DNA from: Thermoguttaceae bacterium
GTDB taxonomy: Bacteria; Planctomycetota; Planctomycetia; Pirellulales; Thermoguttaceae
Direction of reading: 5' to 3'
Assembly: GCA_017939795.1 (NCBI GenBank)
Contig: JAGBAA010000071.1
Span: 1 to 37,080, forward strand
DNA length: 37,080 nt
In this document: piece after piece, positions 22,642-31,481 of the stretch
How positions within the stretch are numbered: the first letter of the stretch is position 1
Layout of the letters: each line of letters starts with the position of its first letter
Position numbers and translations under genes: made by a program
Notes under the pieces: generated by a model
Seen by the model: the letters and a program-made list of their open reading frames with translations, nothing else
Databases searched by the model: none
What the model was told of the DNA's origin: nothing

Positions 22642-24516
22642 ATGGGGGTTCCCAGAGTGCGAAATTTTGCTAATTTTACCGGACACTCGCCGCGATGGTG
22701 CATGTGGGCGGGGACTGCGGGAATTTTTTTGTTCCAGCTTTTCAGCCAGTGGATCTTCCGTAATGAACTGGAGGCACTGAGAAGTTTCCTTTTTCAGGCG
22801 CGTCTGGATGCGTATTTGCCTTGGGTCCCCGCTTTGGAACTGCTTCTTCGCGGGCTGTGTCTCTGGGGATCCTTTTTCTTTCTTTCCGGATACGTTCTCC
22901 TTCAAATTCGCCGTCTGCACGATACGGGACACCGCGGATGGTGGGTCCTGCTTGGGGTCCTTCCTTTCATTGCCGAGCGGTTTGCCGAAAATCTGACGCA
23001 GTTCTTCCTCATTGGGAGTCCCGCGTATATTCTGCTTCTTTACCTCCTCCTCAAAAAAGGAATGCTGCAGGAAAACCGGTTCGATCTTCCACTTTCTTCC
23101 GGAGTTCAGATCGTACAGCGGACGGTGAATTGGCTGACTGCCGGAACGTTCGTGTTGGCAGTCCTGCTTCAGATCATGCCGTTTCCCCGAGACTGGCAGA
23201 CCGTAGAGTCAGATTTTGTTCATCCTCCGGCGGATGAAGACGGACGGATCGACTATTTCGCGGCATTGGAGGCAGAGTATGGACCGGCATTTCAGGTTCC
23301 GAAAGAAAACGGTTTTCGCCTCCTTCTCGAATATTTCTCGCCGGATGTTTTGGGAACACATTATGCCAGCAGGAAGCGTCTGGGAGTTTCTGAGGAGATC
23401 CAGCCGGTCGGGAAATTTCAGCCTCCTTACCGATTTTGGAAGGAAAAAATCAAGGAAATGGAGGAGCAGTACGCCTCCCGGTACGATGAAGAAGAGACGG
23501 ATCCGCTCGATCTGGATCAGATTTCCGAAATAGACCTGGAAGCAGAGAAGTACCTTAAATTCAATCTTGCGCAGCCGTGGAAATCGGAAGAGTATCCGTT
23601 GGCGGCGGAGTATCTTCAAGAGTACGGAAACGCGCTGGATGTCATCGTGCGCGCCGTCGAGAAACCGTACCTGATGCCGAGCCTGGAAAATTTCTGGAAC
23701 GAGCCGGAATTGACGCTGAATGAAATTGGAGACCTTGCGGATTTGGGTTTGCTCTCCATTGCCTCGGAAGGGCTTCTTCTGCGTTCTGGATACAATTGGG
23801 GGAAAGGAGATCGGGAACTCGCCATCCGTGACTCGCTCGCGCTTTGCCGTTTGGGGATCCATCTCCAGAAAACGCATTTCTTCCGCGATATTGAAGCAGG
23901 GATCAAGGCAGAAAGTCACGGACGCGCTCAGCTGGAACGGATCCTTTCCATCCCGGACCTTTCGCCGGAGGAGCGCGAATTTCTGGAAAAAGGCATCATG
24001 GCACTCCCGGAGCCTCCGGAGTTTTCGCGGATCCTTCACCGCTGCCAGTTTCCAGTATGGGCTTTGATCCAAAAGCAGTTTGGGAACCGGGATCCTGTCC
24101 TTCAGCGGCAAATAAACCGTCTTCTTCGCGATGTTGAAAAGCTGGCGAATGCGGAAACGGACGCGGAACATAAACAGGTAATGGACCGGATCATGAAAAA
24201 AATGGTTCTTTACGGTACGATTTACCCGAATGAGGAAACCTGGACGATGTTCCTGAGCAGATCCGGACGCGCGGAACTTTTTTACTCCGGGATCTCGTCC
24301 CTACTTTATCGAGATTTCAGTCTGCTTGGAGAGAAATGGTTTGAGCTTCGGAAAAAACGGCAAGACCTGGTCCTGACGCTGAATGAAGAGGTCGGCGAGA
24401 TGAAAAACTCCGCTGACGTCGAAGGGATCCAGACCTCCAAAGATGCAGAAGAAGTCAATGAGACCAAAAGCGAAGAAAACGGCGGGCTGGAAACGGAGTC
24501 CGCAATCGAAATTTGA
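22642..24516 (+). CDS. DUF805-type membrane protein fused to a large uncharacterised domain
   Basis: A 624-residue protein. The N-terminal 140 residues resemble DUF805, a small integral membrane family, with hydrophobic segments near 20-38, 72-88, 100-112 and 120-138 and the hallmark RRLHDTGHRGWW (90-101). A further hydrophobic segment lies at about 165-185. The remaining 430 residues are mostly helical and charged, with no family I recognise, and end in an acidic tail rich in Glu, Asn and Lys. Typical DUF805 proteins are near 120 residues, so the extension is unusual. Function is unknown. The start is set by the adjoining Shine-Dalgarno repeats. No promoter was recognised after the metallophosphoesterase gene, so read-through from it is possible. 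Confidence 0.75.
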   Translation: MGVPRVRNFANFTGHSPRWCMWAGTAGIFLFQLFSQWIFRNELEALRSFLFQARLDAYLPWVPALELLLRGLCLWGSFFFLSGYVLLQIRRLHDTGHRGWWVLLGVLPFIAERFAENLTQFFLIGSPAYILLLYLLLKKGMLQENRFDLPLSSGVQIVQRTVNWLTAGTFVLAVLLQIMPFPRDWQTVESDFVHPPADEDGRIDYFAALEAEYGPAFQVPKENGFRLLLEYFSPDVLGTHYASRKRLGVSEEIQPVGKFQPPYRFWKEKIKEMEEQYASRYDEEETDPLDLDQISEIDLEAEKYLKFNLAQPWKSEEYPLAAEYLQEYGNALDVIVRAVEKPYLMPSLENFWNEPELTLNEIGDLADLGLLSIASEGLLLRSGYNWGKGDRELAIRDSLALCRLGIHLQKTHFFRDIEAGIKAESHGRAQLERILSIPDLSPEEREFLEKGIMALPEPPEFSRILHRCQFPVWALIQKQFGNRDPVLQRQINRLLRDVEKLANAETDAEHKQVMDRIMKKMVLYGTIYPNEETWTMFLSRSGRAELFYSGISSLLYRDFSLLGEKWFELRKKRQDLVLTLNEEVGEMKNSADVEGIQTSKDAEEVNETKSEENGGLETESAIEI

Positions 24517-24534
24517 GTAGTTTTTAAGTGAAGT

Positions 24535-24577
24535 ATCCTGCACCGTCGGGGATCTGGCGGTGCGGATGCGTTTTTTT
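24535..24577 (+). terminator. Intrinsic terminator after the DUF805 fusion gene
   Basis: ATCC-t-GCACCGTC pairs with GGCGGTGC-GGAT around a short loop, with one bulge and one G-T pair, followed by GCG and seven T. Confidence 0.72.
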
Positions 24578-24578
24578 A

Positions 24579-24601
24579 ATGGATCGATCGATGGATCGAT
24601 C
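24579..24601 (+). repeat. Tandem ATGGATCGATCG repeat at the 5' end of the next gene
   Basis: ATGGATCGATCG (24579-24590) is followed by ATGGATCGATC (24591-24601), placing four GATC sites in about 20 bp. Both ATGs are in frame with the start at 24621 and would add MDRS-type leaders, but the better ribosome binding site belongs to 24621. Confidence 0.7.
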
Positions 24602-24620
24602 AGGAAATGGAGTCCCGCCA

Positions 24621-27600
24621 ATGAAAAAACGATTTCTTTTTATTTTCTGTGTCTGGGCGGTTTTTCTCGCTTGCGTGAGTCTGCGCGCGGAAGAGAAAAC
24701 CGGCTCGGCGGCTCGCCCGGATATTTTTCCGCGTGAGTCTTTCGGAAAAGCTCTTGGTCCCGCGCTGGTCTGGGACTTCACGAAAGGGGAACTGCCGGCG
24801 AATGGGAAACTGCGTAAATTCTCGGAACTTCGCGAAGGAACGGGGCTGGTCCCCACGGCTCTGGAATTGGAAACGGAAGCCGGTTTTCGAGTGAGTTCGC
24901 CCGAAGATTTTGAGCTTCCGGACGCATTTTTCTGGGAAGCGGAAGTCGTTCCGGGGCTTGAGTGGAAAGACGAAAAAGCTGCGGAAACGGCCGCAAAACA
25001 CCGCGGGAATGTGCTTTGGGACAGTATGTACATCACGTACGTGACGGACCCGGAGGACGCGCGGTGCCATCGGGGATTCCAGGTCAACCTGATCGACTGC
25101 GGAAACGGTCTCTGGCAGCCGGTCCTTCATCTTGGTTTCGGACGGATGACGGACTGTGTGCGCGGACCGCGTGTTGCGGTGAAACCGGGAGAAACTGTCC
25201 GGCTTGGATTTTTCTTTGACGCGAATCGATCAGTCACGTGGTTTTTTGAGGGACAGAAAGTACTGGGAACCGTCTCGGCTTCCGGTCCCATCGCGCCGGA
25301 AAAGTATTCTCCGGTCATCGGAGACCGCTACGGGTCGAATTATTGTCCGTTCAACGGGATCGTGAAGCGCGTTGCCCTCACGCCGTACGAGCGCCGTCCG
25401 ATCGGGGTCTCTTTCTCCGGGCGCGGTGCGTTTGAGCGCGGAGAAAAGGACGCAAAGGTCACGACGCGGATCGAGAATTTCTCGGCGGAAGAAATTCAGG
25501 ACATCCGGGTCGAGATCGTGCAGAAAAATGAGGAAGCCGGAGTCGGTTCTGAATTCGGATCGGAGATCCCGCTCATTTCTCAGAAATTCGCGGAACTCGG
25601 CGCAAACGGCACGGCAGAAGTCGTCTGTCCGGTCGAGACGTGCGTGAAGCCGGGCTGGTACTCGATCGAAGTACGGCTTTCCGGCAAAAAAGCGGACGGT
25701 TCCGAGACGTCGGCAAGTCAGGAGCTGAAAGTCGGCATTGGCCCGGTTTTCGCGGACCGGTTCCCCGCTTTGATCTGGATGTTCAACAATCGGCCGTACG
25801 AGGAAGTGCTGGATTTCGGATTCACGCACGGACTGACCTCTTTCGGCTACGGGACTCCGGAAAAAGTACCGAGTCTGACTACGACGGCGTTCGAGCAGCT
25901 CGATAAAGCGCTCGTGGACGGCTTCCGTCTGGTGAAGAGCGTCTATCTGGCGTACCCGAAAGGGAAAACGGAGGACGATTTCCTTCGCTTTGACCGAAAC
26001 GAAAGCCGACGGTTCAACTCCAAGGGAAAAGGGAATCCGGAAGCCTCCGACCCGGCACTTCATGACCTTGCGCGCGAGATCGCCAAAGCGAACGCGGAAA
26101 TCTTCGGAACGCACCCGGCATTCGGCGGGATCTTGCCCAACTCGGAACGCCGGGACGGTACGTTCCCCTCCTTCCGTACCGAAATGGACCGATACCGCGC
26201 AGAAACGGGAAAGGAAGTTCCCGCAGAAGTCACGCACAGTACGGCCCCGCGCGACCTTGCGCCGAAACGTTTTCCCGACGGGATCGTTCCGGATGACGAT
26301 CCGATCCTGAACTACTATCGCTGGTTCTGGGCTGGCGGAGACGGCTGGCCGGGGATCAATTCCGCGTCGGCACGGGAGTACCGAAAGGTTGCCGGAAGAT
26401 TCCGCGACGGTTCGGAAATGCAGAAGGCGCGTCCTTTCTTCAGCTTCTACGATCCGTCAGTCCGTGTGCCTCCGAAATGGGGGTCCGGCGGCGACGTGGA
26501 CGTTTTGAGCCAGTGGGTCTACGCCTATCCGGAACCGATGAACGTGGCGGGACCGACCGAAGAACTCTTCGCCATGGCAGGCGGAACGGGACAGGACGTC
26601 ATGGTCATGACGCAGATCATCTGCTATCGCTCGCAGATCGCGCCGAAAAACGTTCCCGTCAAACCAACTCCCCAGTGGGTGAAAGAGAAACCGGACGCAG
26701 ACTTTCCGACCATTCCGCCGGATACGCTCCAGGAAGCGACCTGGGCGATGCTTGCGAAACCGGTCCAGGGGATCATGTACCATGGGTATGCGTGCATCGC
26801 GGAGACCGGCGCACAGACCGGGTACGTCTACACGAATGACGAAACGCCGGAACGGATGCGCCATTTGATGAAAAACGTGGTCGCGCCGCTTGGTCCGACG
26901 CTCAAGCACCTTCCGCGGGCCGTGCCTCCGGTGGCGGTTTTGGAGAGCTTTACCAGCGCGATCTTCGCAGGGACGGGGACCTGGGGCTGGCGTGCGCCGG
27001 ATCTCACGTTCCTCCAGCGTGCGCGGCTTGACCCGCGTGTCGTCTATGAAGAAACGGTCCTGCGTGACGGTCTGGACGACGTGAAGGTCCTTTACGTGCC
27101 GCAGGCTCCCTACCTGACGCTGCCGGTCATCGAGAGAATTCGGAAGTTTCAGGCGGACGGCGGGATCCTCATCGGCGACGAAATGCTCTGCCGTGCTCTG
27201 AAAGCGGACATTCTTGTGCCGGTGAACAAAGTAGAGACTCCCAAAATGGATTCGCTCGAGGAAGTCGACAAAATGGCGCGGGTCTGGGTAAACACGCAGG
27301 CGCAGGAGTTCACCCGCAAGGCGAAAGAGACCTCGATCGCGAACGTCGAAACGCTGCGCAAAGCCCTCGACCCGCATTTCCTTCCGCGTGCGGACAGTTC
27401 CAGCCCGGAACTTTTTACGTTTGCGCGTCAGTGGGAGGGCGTGGATTACCTCTTCGTCATCAATGACCGGCGTACGTTCGGCGACTACGTCGGACAGTGG
27501 GGCCTCACGATGGAAAAGGGCCTGCCGTTTGAGGGATCCGCGACGATGGCAGATACGAAAAAAGAGATCCGGGCCGTCTATGAACTCTCCCGCGGCGGCG

Positions 27601-27998
27601 AGATCCCATTCACGCGGACGGACGATGGAATGCGCGTTCAGGTCCCGCTGAAGTATGAGACGAACGACGGTCGGCTTCTGCTTTTCCTCAAGTCGAAGAT
27701 CGCGTCTCTGGACGTGAAGGCTCCTGCGAGTCTCAAACGGGGCGATGTCTGCCGCGTGGAACTTCAGATCCTCGACGCGGATGGAAAACCGGTCCATGCA
27801 CTGCTTCCGGCTGAGATCCGTCTTTTCGACGCGAACGGAAAAGAACTTGACGGAGCCGGTTTCGTCTGCGCGAAAAACGGAGTCTGCACGCTGGAGATCC
27901 TGACGAACCGGAACGATCCGGCAGGCGGCTGGCGTCTCTGGTGCCGTGACCGTGCGTCCGGACTGACGAAAGAGATCCAGATCCCGGTTTCGAACTGA
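24621..27998 (+). CDS. Large exported glycosidase-like protein of unassigned family
   Basis: A 1125-residue protein with a signal peptide (MKKRFLFIFCVWAVFLACVS). Residues about 45-275 look LamG/concanavalin-like (GFQVNLIDCGNGLWQPVLHL, GETVRLGFFFDANRSVTWFF). A beta-rich linker follows. From about 390 the sequence fits a TIM-barrel glycosidase-like region (PALIWMFNNRPYEEVLDFGF, HPAFGGILPNSERRDGTFPS, YYRWFWAGGDGWPG). Residues about 800-870 resemble the glutamine-amidotransferase-like domain that follows the barrel in GH42-like enzymes (VKVLYVPQAPYLTLPVIERI, QADGGILIGDE). The end is beta-sandwich. The exact family and catalytic acids are not assigned; the Glu in LPNSERRD is only a candidate. GGAG (24609-24612) lies 8 nt before the ATG. 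The terminators on both sides suggest a single-gene unit, but no promoter was recognised. Confidence 0.72.
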   Translation: MKKRFLFIFCVWAVFLACVSLRAEEKTGSAARPDIFPRESFGKALGPALVWDFTKGELPANGKLRKFSELREGTGLVPTALELETEAGFRVSSPEDFELPDAFFWEAEVVPGLEWKDEKAAETAAKHRGNVLWDSMYITYVTDPEDARCHRGFQVNLIDCGNGLWQPVLHLGFGRMTDCVRGPRVAVKPGETVRLGFFFDANRSVTWFFEGQKVLGTVSASGPIAPEKYSPVIGDRYGSNYCPFNGIVKRVALTPYERRPIGVSFSGRGAFERGEKDAKVTTRIENFSAEEIQDIRVEIVQKNEEAGVGSEFGSEIPLISQKFAELGANGTAEVVCPVETCVKPGWYSIEVRLSGKKADGSETSASQELKVGIGPVFADRFPALIWMFNNRPYEEVLDFGFTHGLTSFGYGTPEKVPSLTTTAFEQLDKALVDGFRLVKSVYLAYPKGKTEDDFLRFDRNESRRFNSKGKGNPEASDPALHDLAREIAKANAEIFGTHPAFGGILPNSERRDGTFPSFRTEMDRYRAETGKEVPAEVTHSTAPRDLAPKRFPDGIVPDDDPILNYYRWFWAGGDGWPGINSASAREYRKVAGRFRDGSEMQKARPFFSFYDPSVRVPPKWGSGGDVDVLSQWVYAYPEPMNVAGPTEELFAMAGGTGQDVMVMTQIICYRSQIAPKNVPVKPTPQWVKEKPDADFPTIPPDTLQEATWAMLAKPVQGIMYHGYACIAETGAQTGYVYTNDETPERMRHLMKNVVAPLGPTLKHLPRAVPPVAVLESFTSAIFAGTGTWGWRAPDLTFLQRARLDPRVVYEETVLRDGLDDVKVLYVPQAPYLTLPVIERIRKFQADGGILIGDEMLCRALKADILVPVNKVETPKMDSLEEVDKMARVWVNTQAQEFTRKAKETSIANVETLRKALDPHFLPRADSSSPELFTFARQWEGVDYLFVINDRRTFGDYVGQWGLTMEKGLPFEGSATMADTKKEIRAVYELSRGGEIPFTRTDDGMRVQVPLKYETNDGRLLLFLKSKIASLDVKAPASLKRGDVCRVELQILDADGKPVHALLPAEIRLFDANGKELDGAGFVCAKNGVCTLEILTNRNDPAGGWRLWCRDRASGLTKEIQIPVSN

Positions 27999-28007
27999 GA
28001 GAACCTC

Positions 28008-28046
28008 AAAGAGCGTCAGAATTGGACAATTTTTGGACGCTCTTTT
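28008..28046 (+). terminator. Intrinsic terminator after the 24621 gene
   Basis: AAAGAGCGTC (28008-28017) pairs exactly with GACGCTCTTT (28036-28045), with a T next. The A-run on the left arm means it could also act in the other direction. Confidence 0.75.
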
Positions 28047-28131
28047 GAAAATTCTATCAAAACCGGGATGAAAAAAATACAGAGAATATGAAAAAGCGGA
28101 AATTCACCCCCGACTTTGCGCAAAAGTCCCT

Positions 28132-28160
28132 TTGACTTTTTTGCCGATTTGTTTTATACT
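28132..28160 (+). promoter_or_regulatory. Sigma-70-like promoter for the arabinose unit
   Basis: TTGACT (28132-28137), 17 bp, TATACT (28155-28160), leader about 60 nt. No operator palindrome was recognised at the promoter. Confidence 0.78.
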
Positions 28161-28227
28161 GAGAAAATCAAGAGGGAGATACCGCGTAAATTTTCCCACC
28201 TTAAGCCTTTAAATCAGGAGGAAACTC

Positions 28228-30633
28228 ATGAAAAAGATCCTTTCGATCCTTTTTTTGATCTGGTCCGTCGGTCTGCTACAGGCTGCTGAGCCGATGAACG
28301 TGACGGTAAATGCCGGAAAAAAACTGAACTCAATCGACGAGCGCGTCTATAGTCATTTCCTGGAGCACATCTACAATTCGTGCAATGGCGGACTCTGGGG
28401 TGACCTGGTTTGGAATCGCTCTTTTGAGGCCGGAACTGCGAATGAGTGGAACGTAGAAAACGGTACGCTGACGCAAAAGTCCAGAAGAGGAAATCCGACA
28501 TTCATTTTCGGTGACGAAAACTGGACGGACTATGAACTGACCTGCGATGCCGTCAAACAGGGCGGGGCGGAAGGGTTTATTCTCATGTTCCGCGTTAAGG
28601 GCGAGAATTTCTACTGGGTGAACCTCGGCGGTTGGAAAAACGTGCGTCATGGCGTGGAACGCAACGCTGGCGACGCCACGAAAGAGGGCCGTATTGCCGT
28701 GAATGCCGACGTTTTGAAGTTTGAGCCGATCAAGGAAAACACGGTCTACCGTCTGCGTCTGCGCGTCGAAAAGAACCATTTCGAGCTTTTCATCAACGGC
28801 GAAAAAGTCATTGATTCCGTAGACGGTACGCTCACGGCCGGTGCAGTCGGTCTGGGGACCTGGGACACCGCGGCGAGTTATTCGAACATCTGCGTCAAAG
28901 ACCTTAAGGGGAACATCCTGGTCAATGGTGTGCCGGCATCCAGTGGATCCGCCGTTCCTGCGAAGGTCCGCTACTGGGACGTGACCGGAACCTCGGAACT
29001 GAAGGCCGGCGACGCGCGAAACAGTGCGAAATTCGTCCGCTGGTACGCCGACGGAACGCTCCAGCAGAAAAACTACGCTTTTGAAAAGGGCGAAAATTAC
29101 GATTTCTCCTTCTGGACCCGCGGTACAGGAAGCATTTCCTTCATGGGACAGAAATTTGACGTCAATGCCGACAAATGGACGAAATTCACCGGCACTTTCC
29201 AGGTCGCTCAGAGTACCAAAGACGGTAAACTCGCCCTTGAGATCCTCACGGCCGACGGCAAAACGCTCGATCTGGACCAGCTCTCCGTGACTCCCAGAAC
29301 GTGGAAGGAAAAGTACTCCGGATTCCGTCCTGACCTTCTGAAGGCGATCCAGGACATTCAGCCCGAACTCATTCGCTGGCCGGGCGGCTGCTACGCGTCG
29401 GCGTACCGCTGGAAGTCCGGCATCGGTCCGCAGGATGACCGCGGCGCGTATCCGATCGAACTGTGGAACGACGTGGACACGAACTCCTTTGGGATCGACG
29501 AATTCATCAAACTCTGCGAAAAGACCGGCGCGGAACCGCTCATGGTCGTGAATATCGGAACGAAACAGTGGACCAAGGCTGCCGGGATCGAAAACGAGAA
29601 GATCGACTGGCTTACGGAAGTCTGCGAGTGGGTCGAGTACTGCAATGGTCCGGTGACCTCCAAATGGGGTGCTGTCCGTGCGAAGAACGGGCATCCGGAA
29701 CCCTACGGCGTGAAGTACTGGGAGATCGACAATGAGGTGCACGGCGGCTACACTCCGGCAGAAGAGTATGTCCGCATCATCAAGGAACTGGTCCCGCGCA
29801 TGAAAGCGATCGATCCGTCCATCACGATCATCGCGTGCGGTTCCTGGATGGGAAACCGAACGGATTGGGATTGTGCTGTGATGGAAGGTGCTGCGCCGTA
29901 CTTCTCCTTCCTCTCCACGCACCGCTACGATGATCCAAATGGTTTTGCTGTCAACTCGTACGAAAATCAGCGGTTCTTTGAATCCCGCGCGAAGATCATC
30001 CAGGGGTCCGAAAATCCGAACGTCCGAATGTTCGACTCGGAATGGAACGCGCAGAGCACGGACTGGCGTACCGGTCTGCACGCCGGCGGCATCCTGAACT
30101 GCTTTGAAGCGGTCGGCGACACGCTCCAGATCGCGGCTCCGGCTCTCTTCCTGCGCCACACCAGTGCGGGACGTTCATGGGACAATGCGTTCGTGAACTT
30201 TGACCACACCGGCTGGTTCCCGGGTCCGAACTACGTCGTCATGAAGCTCTGGCGGGAACACTACGCGCCGAATCGCGTGGAACTCCTCTCTGTTTCTGCG
30301 GCACTCAACGGCGAAAATCCGATCGTGAACGCCGTCGCGACGCGCTCGGCTGACGGAAAGAAAGTTTTCGTCAAGGTCGTGAACAATCAGCGCGAAGATG
30401 CCGTCATGAACGTGAAGCTCAACGACGTGAAGGTCCTTTCCGCGAAAGCTCTGACCGTTACGCCGGATCTGGCTGAGGGCGAAAATGCCGACGCGAAACT
30501 CCAGAAACGCAACACGCTTGCCGCCCCGAACGCCATCACGCCGAAACCGCTGGCAGTCAAAGGTGCCGGAAATCAGCTGAGCGTCCTCCTGCCGTCGCTT
30601 TCCGCTACGGTGATCGAGGTGAGCGTCGAGTAA
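28228..30633 (+). CDS. Exported GH51 alpha-L-arabinofuranosidase with inserted binding domains
   Basis: An 801-residue exported retaining arabinofuranosidase (family GH51) that would release L-arabinose from arabinan, arabinoxylan or arabinogalactan. The signal peptide is MKKILSILFLIWSVGLLQAA. The family N-terminus (YSHFLEHIYNSCNGGLWGD) is followed by an insertion: about 70-210 is LamG/DUF1080-like (GFILMFRVKGENFYWVNLGG) and about 230-355 resembles a CBM4-type beta-sandwich. The barrel then resumes with LIRWPGGCYASAYRWKSGIG. The acid/base is Glu503 (WEIDNEVHGG) and the nucleophile Glu605 (FDSEWN). A C-terminal beta-sandwich ends the protein. AGGAGG (28216-28221) sits 6 nt before the ATG. araD and araB follow, which strongly supports arabinose release as the role. 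Confidence 0.93.
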   Translation: MKKILSILFLIWSVGLLQAAEPMNVTVNAGKKLNSIDERVYSHFLEHIYNSCNGGLWGDLVWNRSFEAGTANEWNVENGTLTQKSRRGNPTFIFGDENWTDYELTCDAVKQGGAEGFILMFRVKGENFYWVNLGGWKNVRHGVERNAGDATKEGRIAVNADVLKFEPIKENTVYRLRLRVEKNHFELFINGEKVIDSVDGTLTAGAVGLGTWDTAASYSNICVKDLKGNILVNGVPASSGSAVPAKVRYWDVTGTSELKAGDARNSAKFVRWYADGTLQQKNYAFEKGENYDFSFWTRGTGSISFMGQKFDVNADKWTKFTGTFQVAQSTKDGKLALEILTADGKTLDLDQLSVTPRTWKEKYSGFRPDLLKAIQDIQPELIRWPGGCYASAYRWKSGIGPQDDRGAYPIELWNDVDTNSFGIDEFIKLCEKTGAEPLMVVNIGTKQWTKAAGIENEKIDWLTEVCEWVEYCNGPVTSKWGAVRAKNGHPEPYGVKYWEIDNEVHGGYTPAEEYVRIIKELVPRMKAIDPSITIIACGSWMGNRTDWDCAVMEGAAPYFSFLSTHRYDDPNGFAVNSYENQRFFESRAKIIQGSENPNVRMFDSEWNAQSTDWRTGLHAGGILNCFEAVGDTLQIAAPALFLRHTSAGRSWDNAFVNFDHTGWFPGPNYVVMKLWREHYAPNRVELLSVSAALNGENPIVNAVATRSADGKKVFVKVVNNQREDAVMNVKLNDVKVLSAKALTVTPDLAEGENADAKLQKRNTLAAPNAITPKPLAVKGAGNQLSVLLPSLSATVIEVSVE

Positions 30634-30753
30634 ATTCCATTTCATTTTACGGTTTCGGCAGTCCATCCTGATGAGAAAACGTTCTGTTTTCCGCCCGTTT
30701 TCCAATACGGCATCGGGGAGGTCTGCCGGAACCCGTTTTTTCAGGAGAAACGC

Positions 30754-31476
30754 ATGAATATTCCGCAGCTGAAAGAAGCGGTCTGTGCCGCCAATCTTGA
30801 CCTCGTGCGTCATGGTTTGGTGACGCTCACCTGGGGAAATGTTGGAGAGTGGACCGACGACGGCGACGCACTGGTCATCAAGCCGAGCGGAGTTCCGTAC
30901 GAAAAACTCACGCCGCGTGAAATGGTGGTCGTTGCCCCAGACGGTACGATTCTGGAAGGAGAGAATCAGCCGTCCTCGGACACGCCGACGTATTTGGAGG
31001 TCTACGCATTTTTCCGACAGAAATTCCCTTTCCTTCGGGGAATGGTCCACACGCACAGTACGTCGGCGACGGCGTGGGCGCAGGCACGGCGGGAAATTCC
31101 GTGTCTTGGAACGACGCACGCGGACCACTTCTTCGGTTCCGTTCCGGTCACGCGGCCTCTGACGGAAGAGGAAGTTCGTGAAGCGTATGAGCGCAACACC
31201 GGGAAGGTCATCGTGGAGCGATTTTCCGCACTCGGACTGGACCCGGAGGCAATCCCCGGAGTTTTGGCGGCCGGACACGCTCCGTTTACCTGGGGAAATT
31301 CCGCATCGAAAGCCGTGCAGAACGCGGTCGCTCTGGAAGCGGTGGCGGAAATGGCACTCAAAACGTTCCAGATCGCGCAGTCGTTTCCCGCGCTGGAATC
31401 GTATGTTTTGGAAAAACACTATTCGAGAAAGCACGGCCCGAATGCCTATTATGGGCAGAAAGAGAACAGGGAGTAG
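30754..31476 (+). CDS. araD: L-ribulose-5-phosphate 4-epimerase
   Basis: A 240-residue class II aldolase-fold enzyme that turns L-ribulose 5-phosphate into D-xylulose 5-phosphate in the cytoplasm, feeding the pentose phosphate pathway. It matches AraD in length and motifs: LTWGNVGEW, the phosphate-binding SSDTPTYLEVY with Asp76, zinc ligands His99 and His101 (MVHTHSTSATAWAQ) and His175 (AGHAPFTWG), and the C-terminal HGPNAYYGQ with the tyrosine used in catalysis (232/233). AGGAG sits just before the ATG at 30754. The gene is 120 bp after the arabinofuranosidase, no separate promoter was recognised, and it is 5 bp before araB, so all three are likely co-transcribed. The related UlaF and SgbE use the same substrate, but the araB neighbour favours AraD. 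Confidence 0.94.
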   Translation: MNIPQLKEAVCAANLDLVRHGLVTLTWGNVGEWTDDGDALVIKPSGVPYEKLTPREMVVVAPDGTILEGENQPSSDTPTYLEVYAFFRQKFPFLRGMVHTHSTSATAWAQARREIPCLGTTHADHFFGSVPVTRPLTEEEVREAYERNTGKVIVERFSALGLDPEAIPGVLAAGHAPFTWGNSASKAVQNAVALEAVAEMALKTFQIAQSFPALESYVLEKHYSRKHGPNAYYGQKENRE

Positions 31477-31481
31477 AACCC

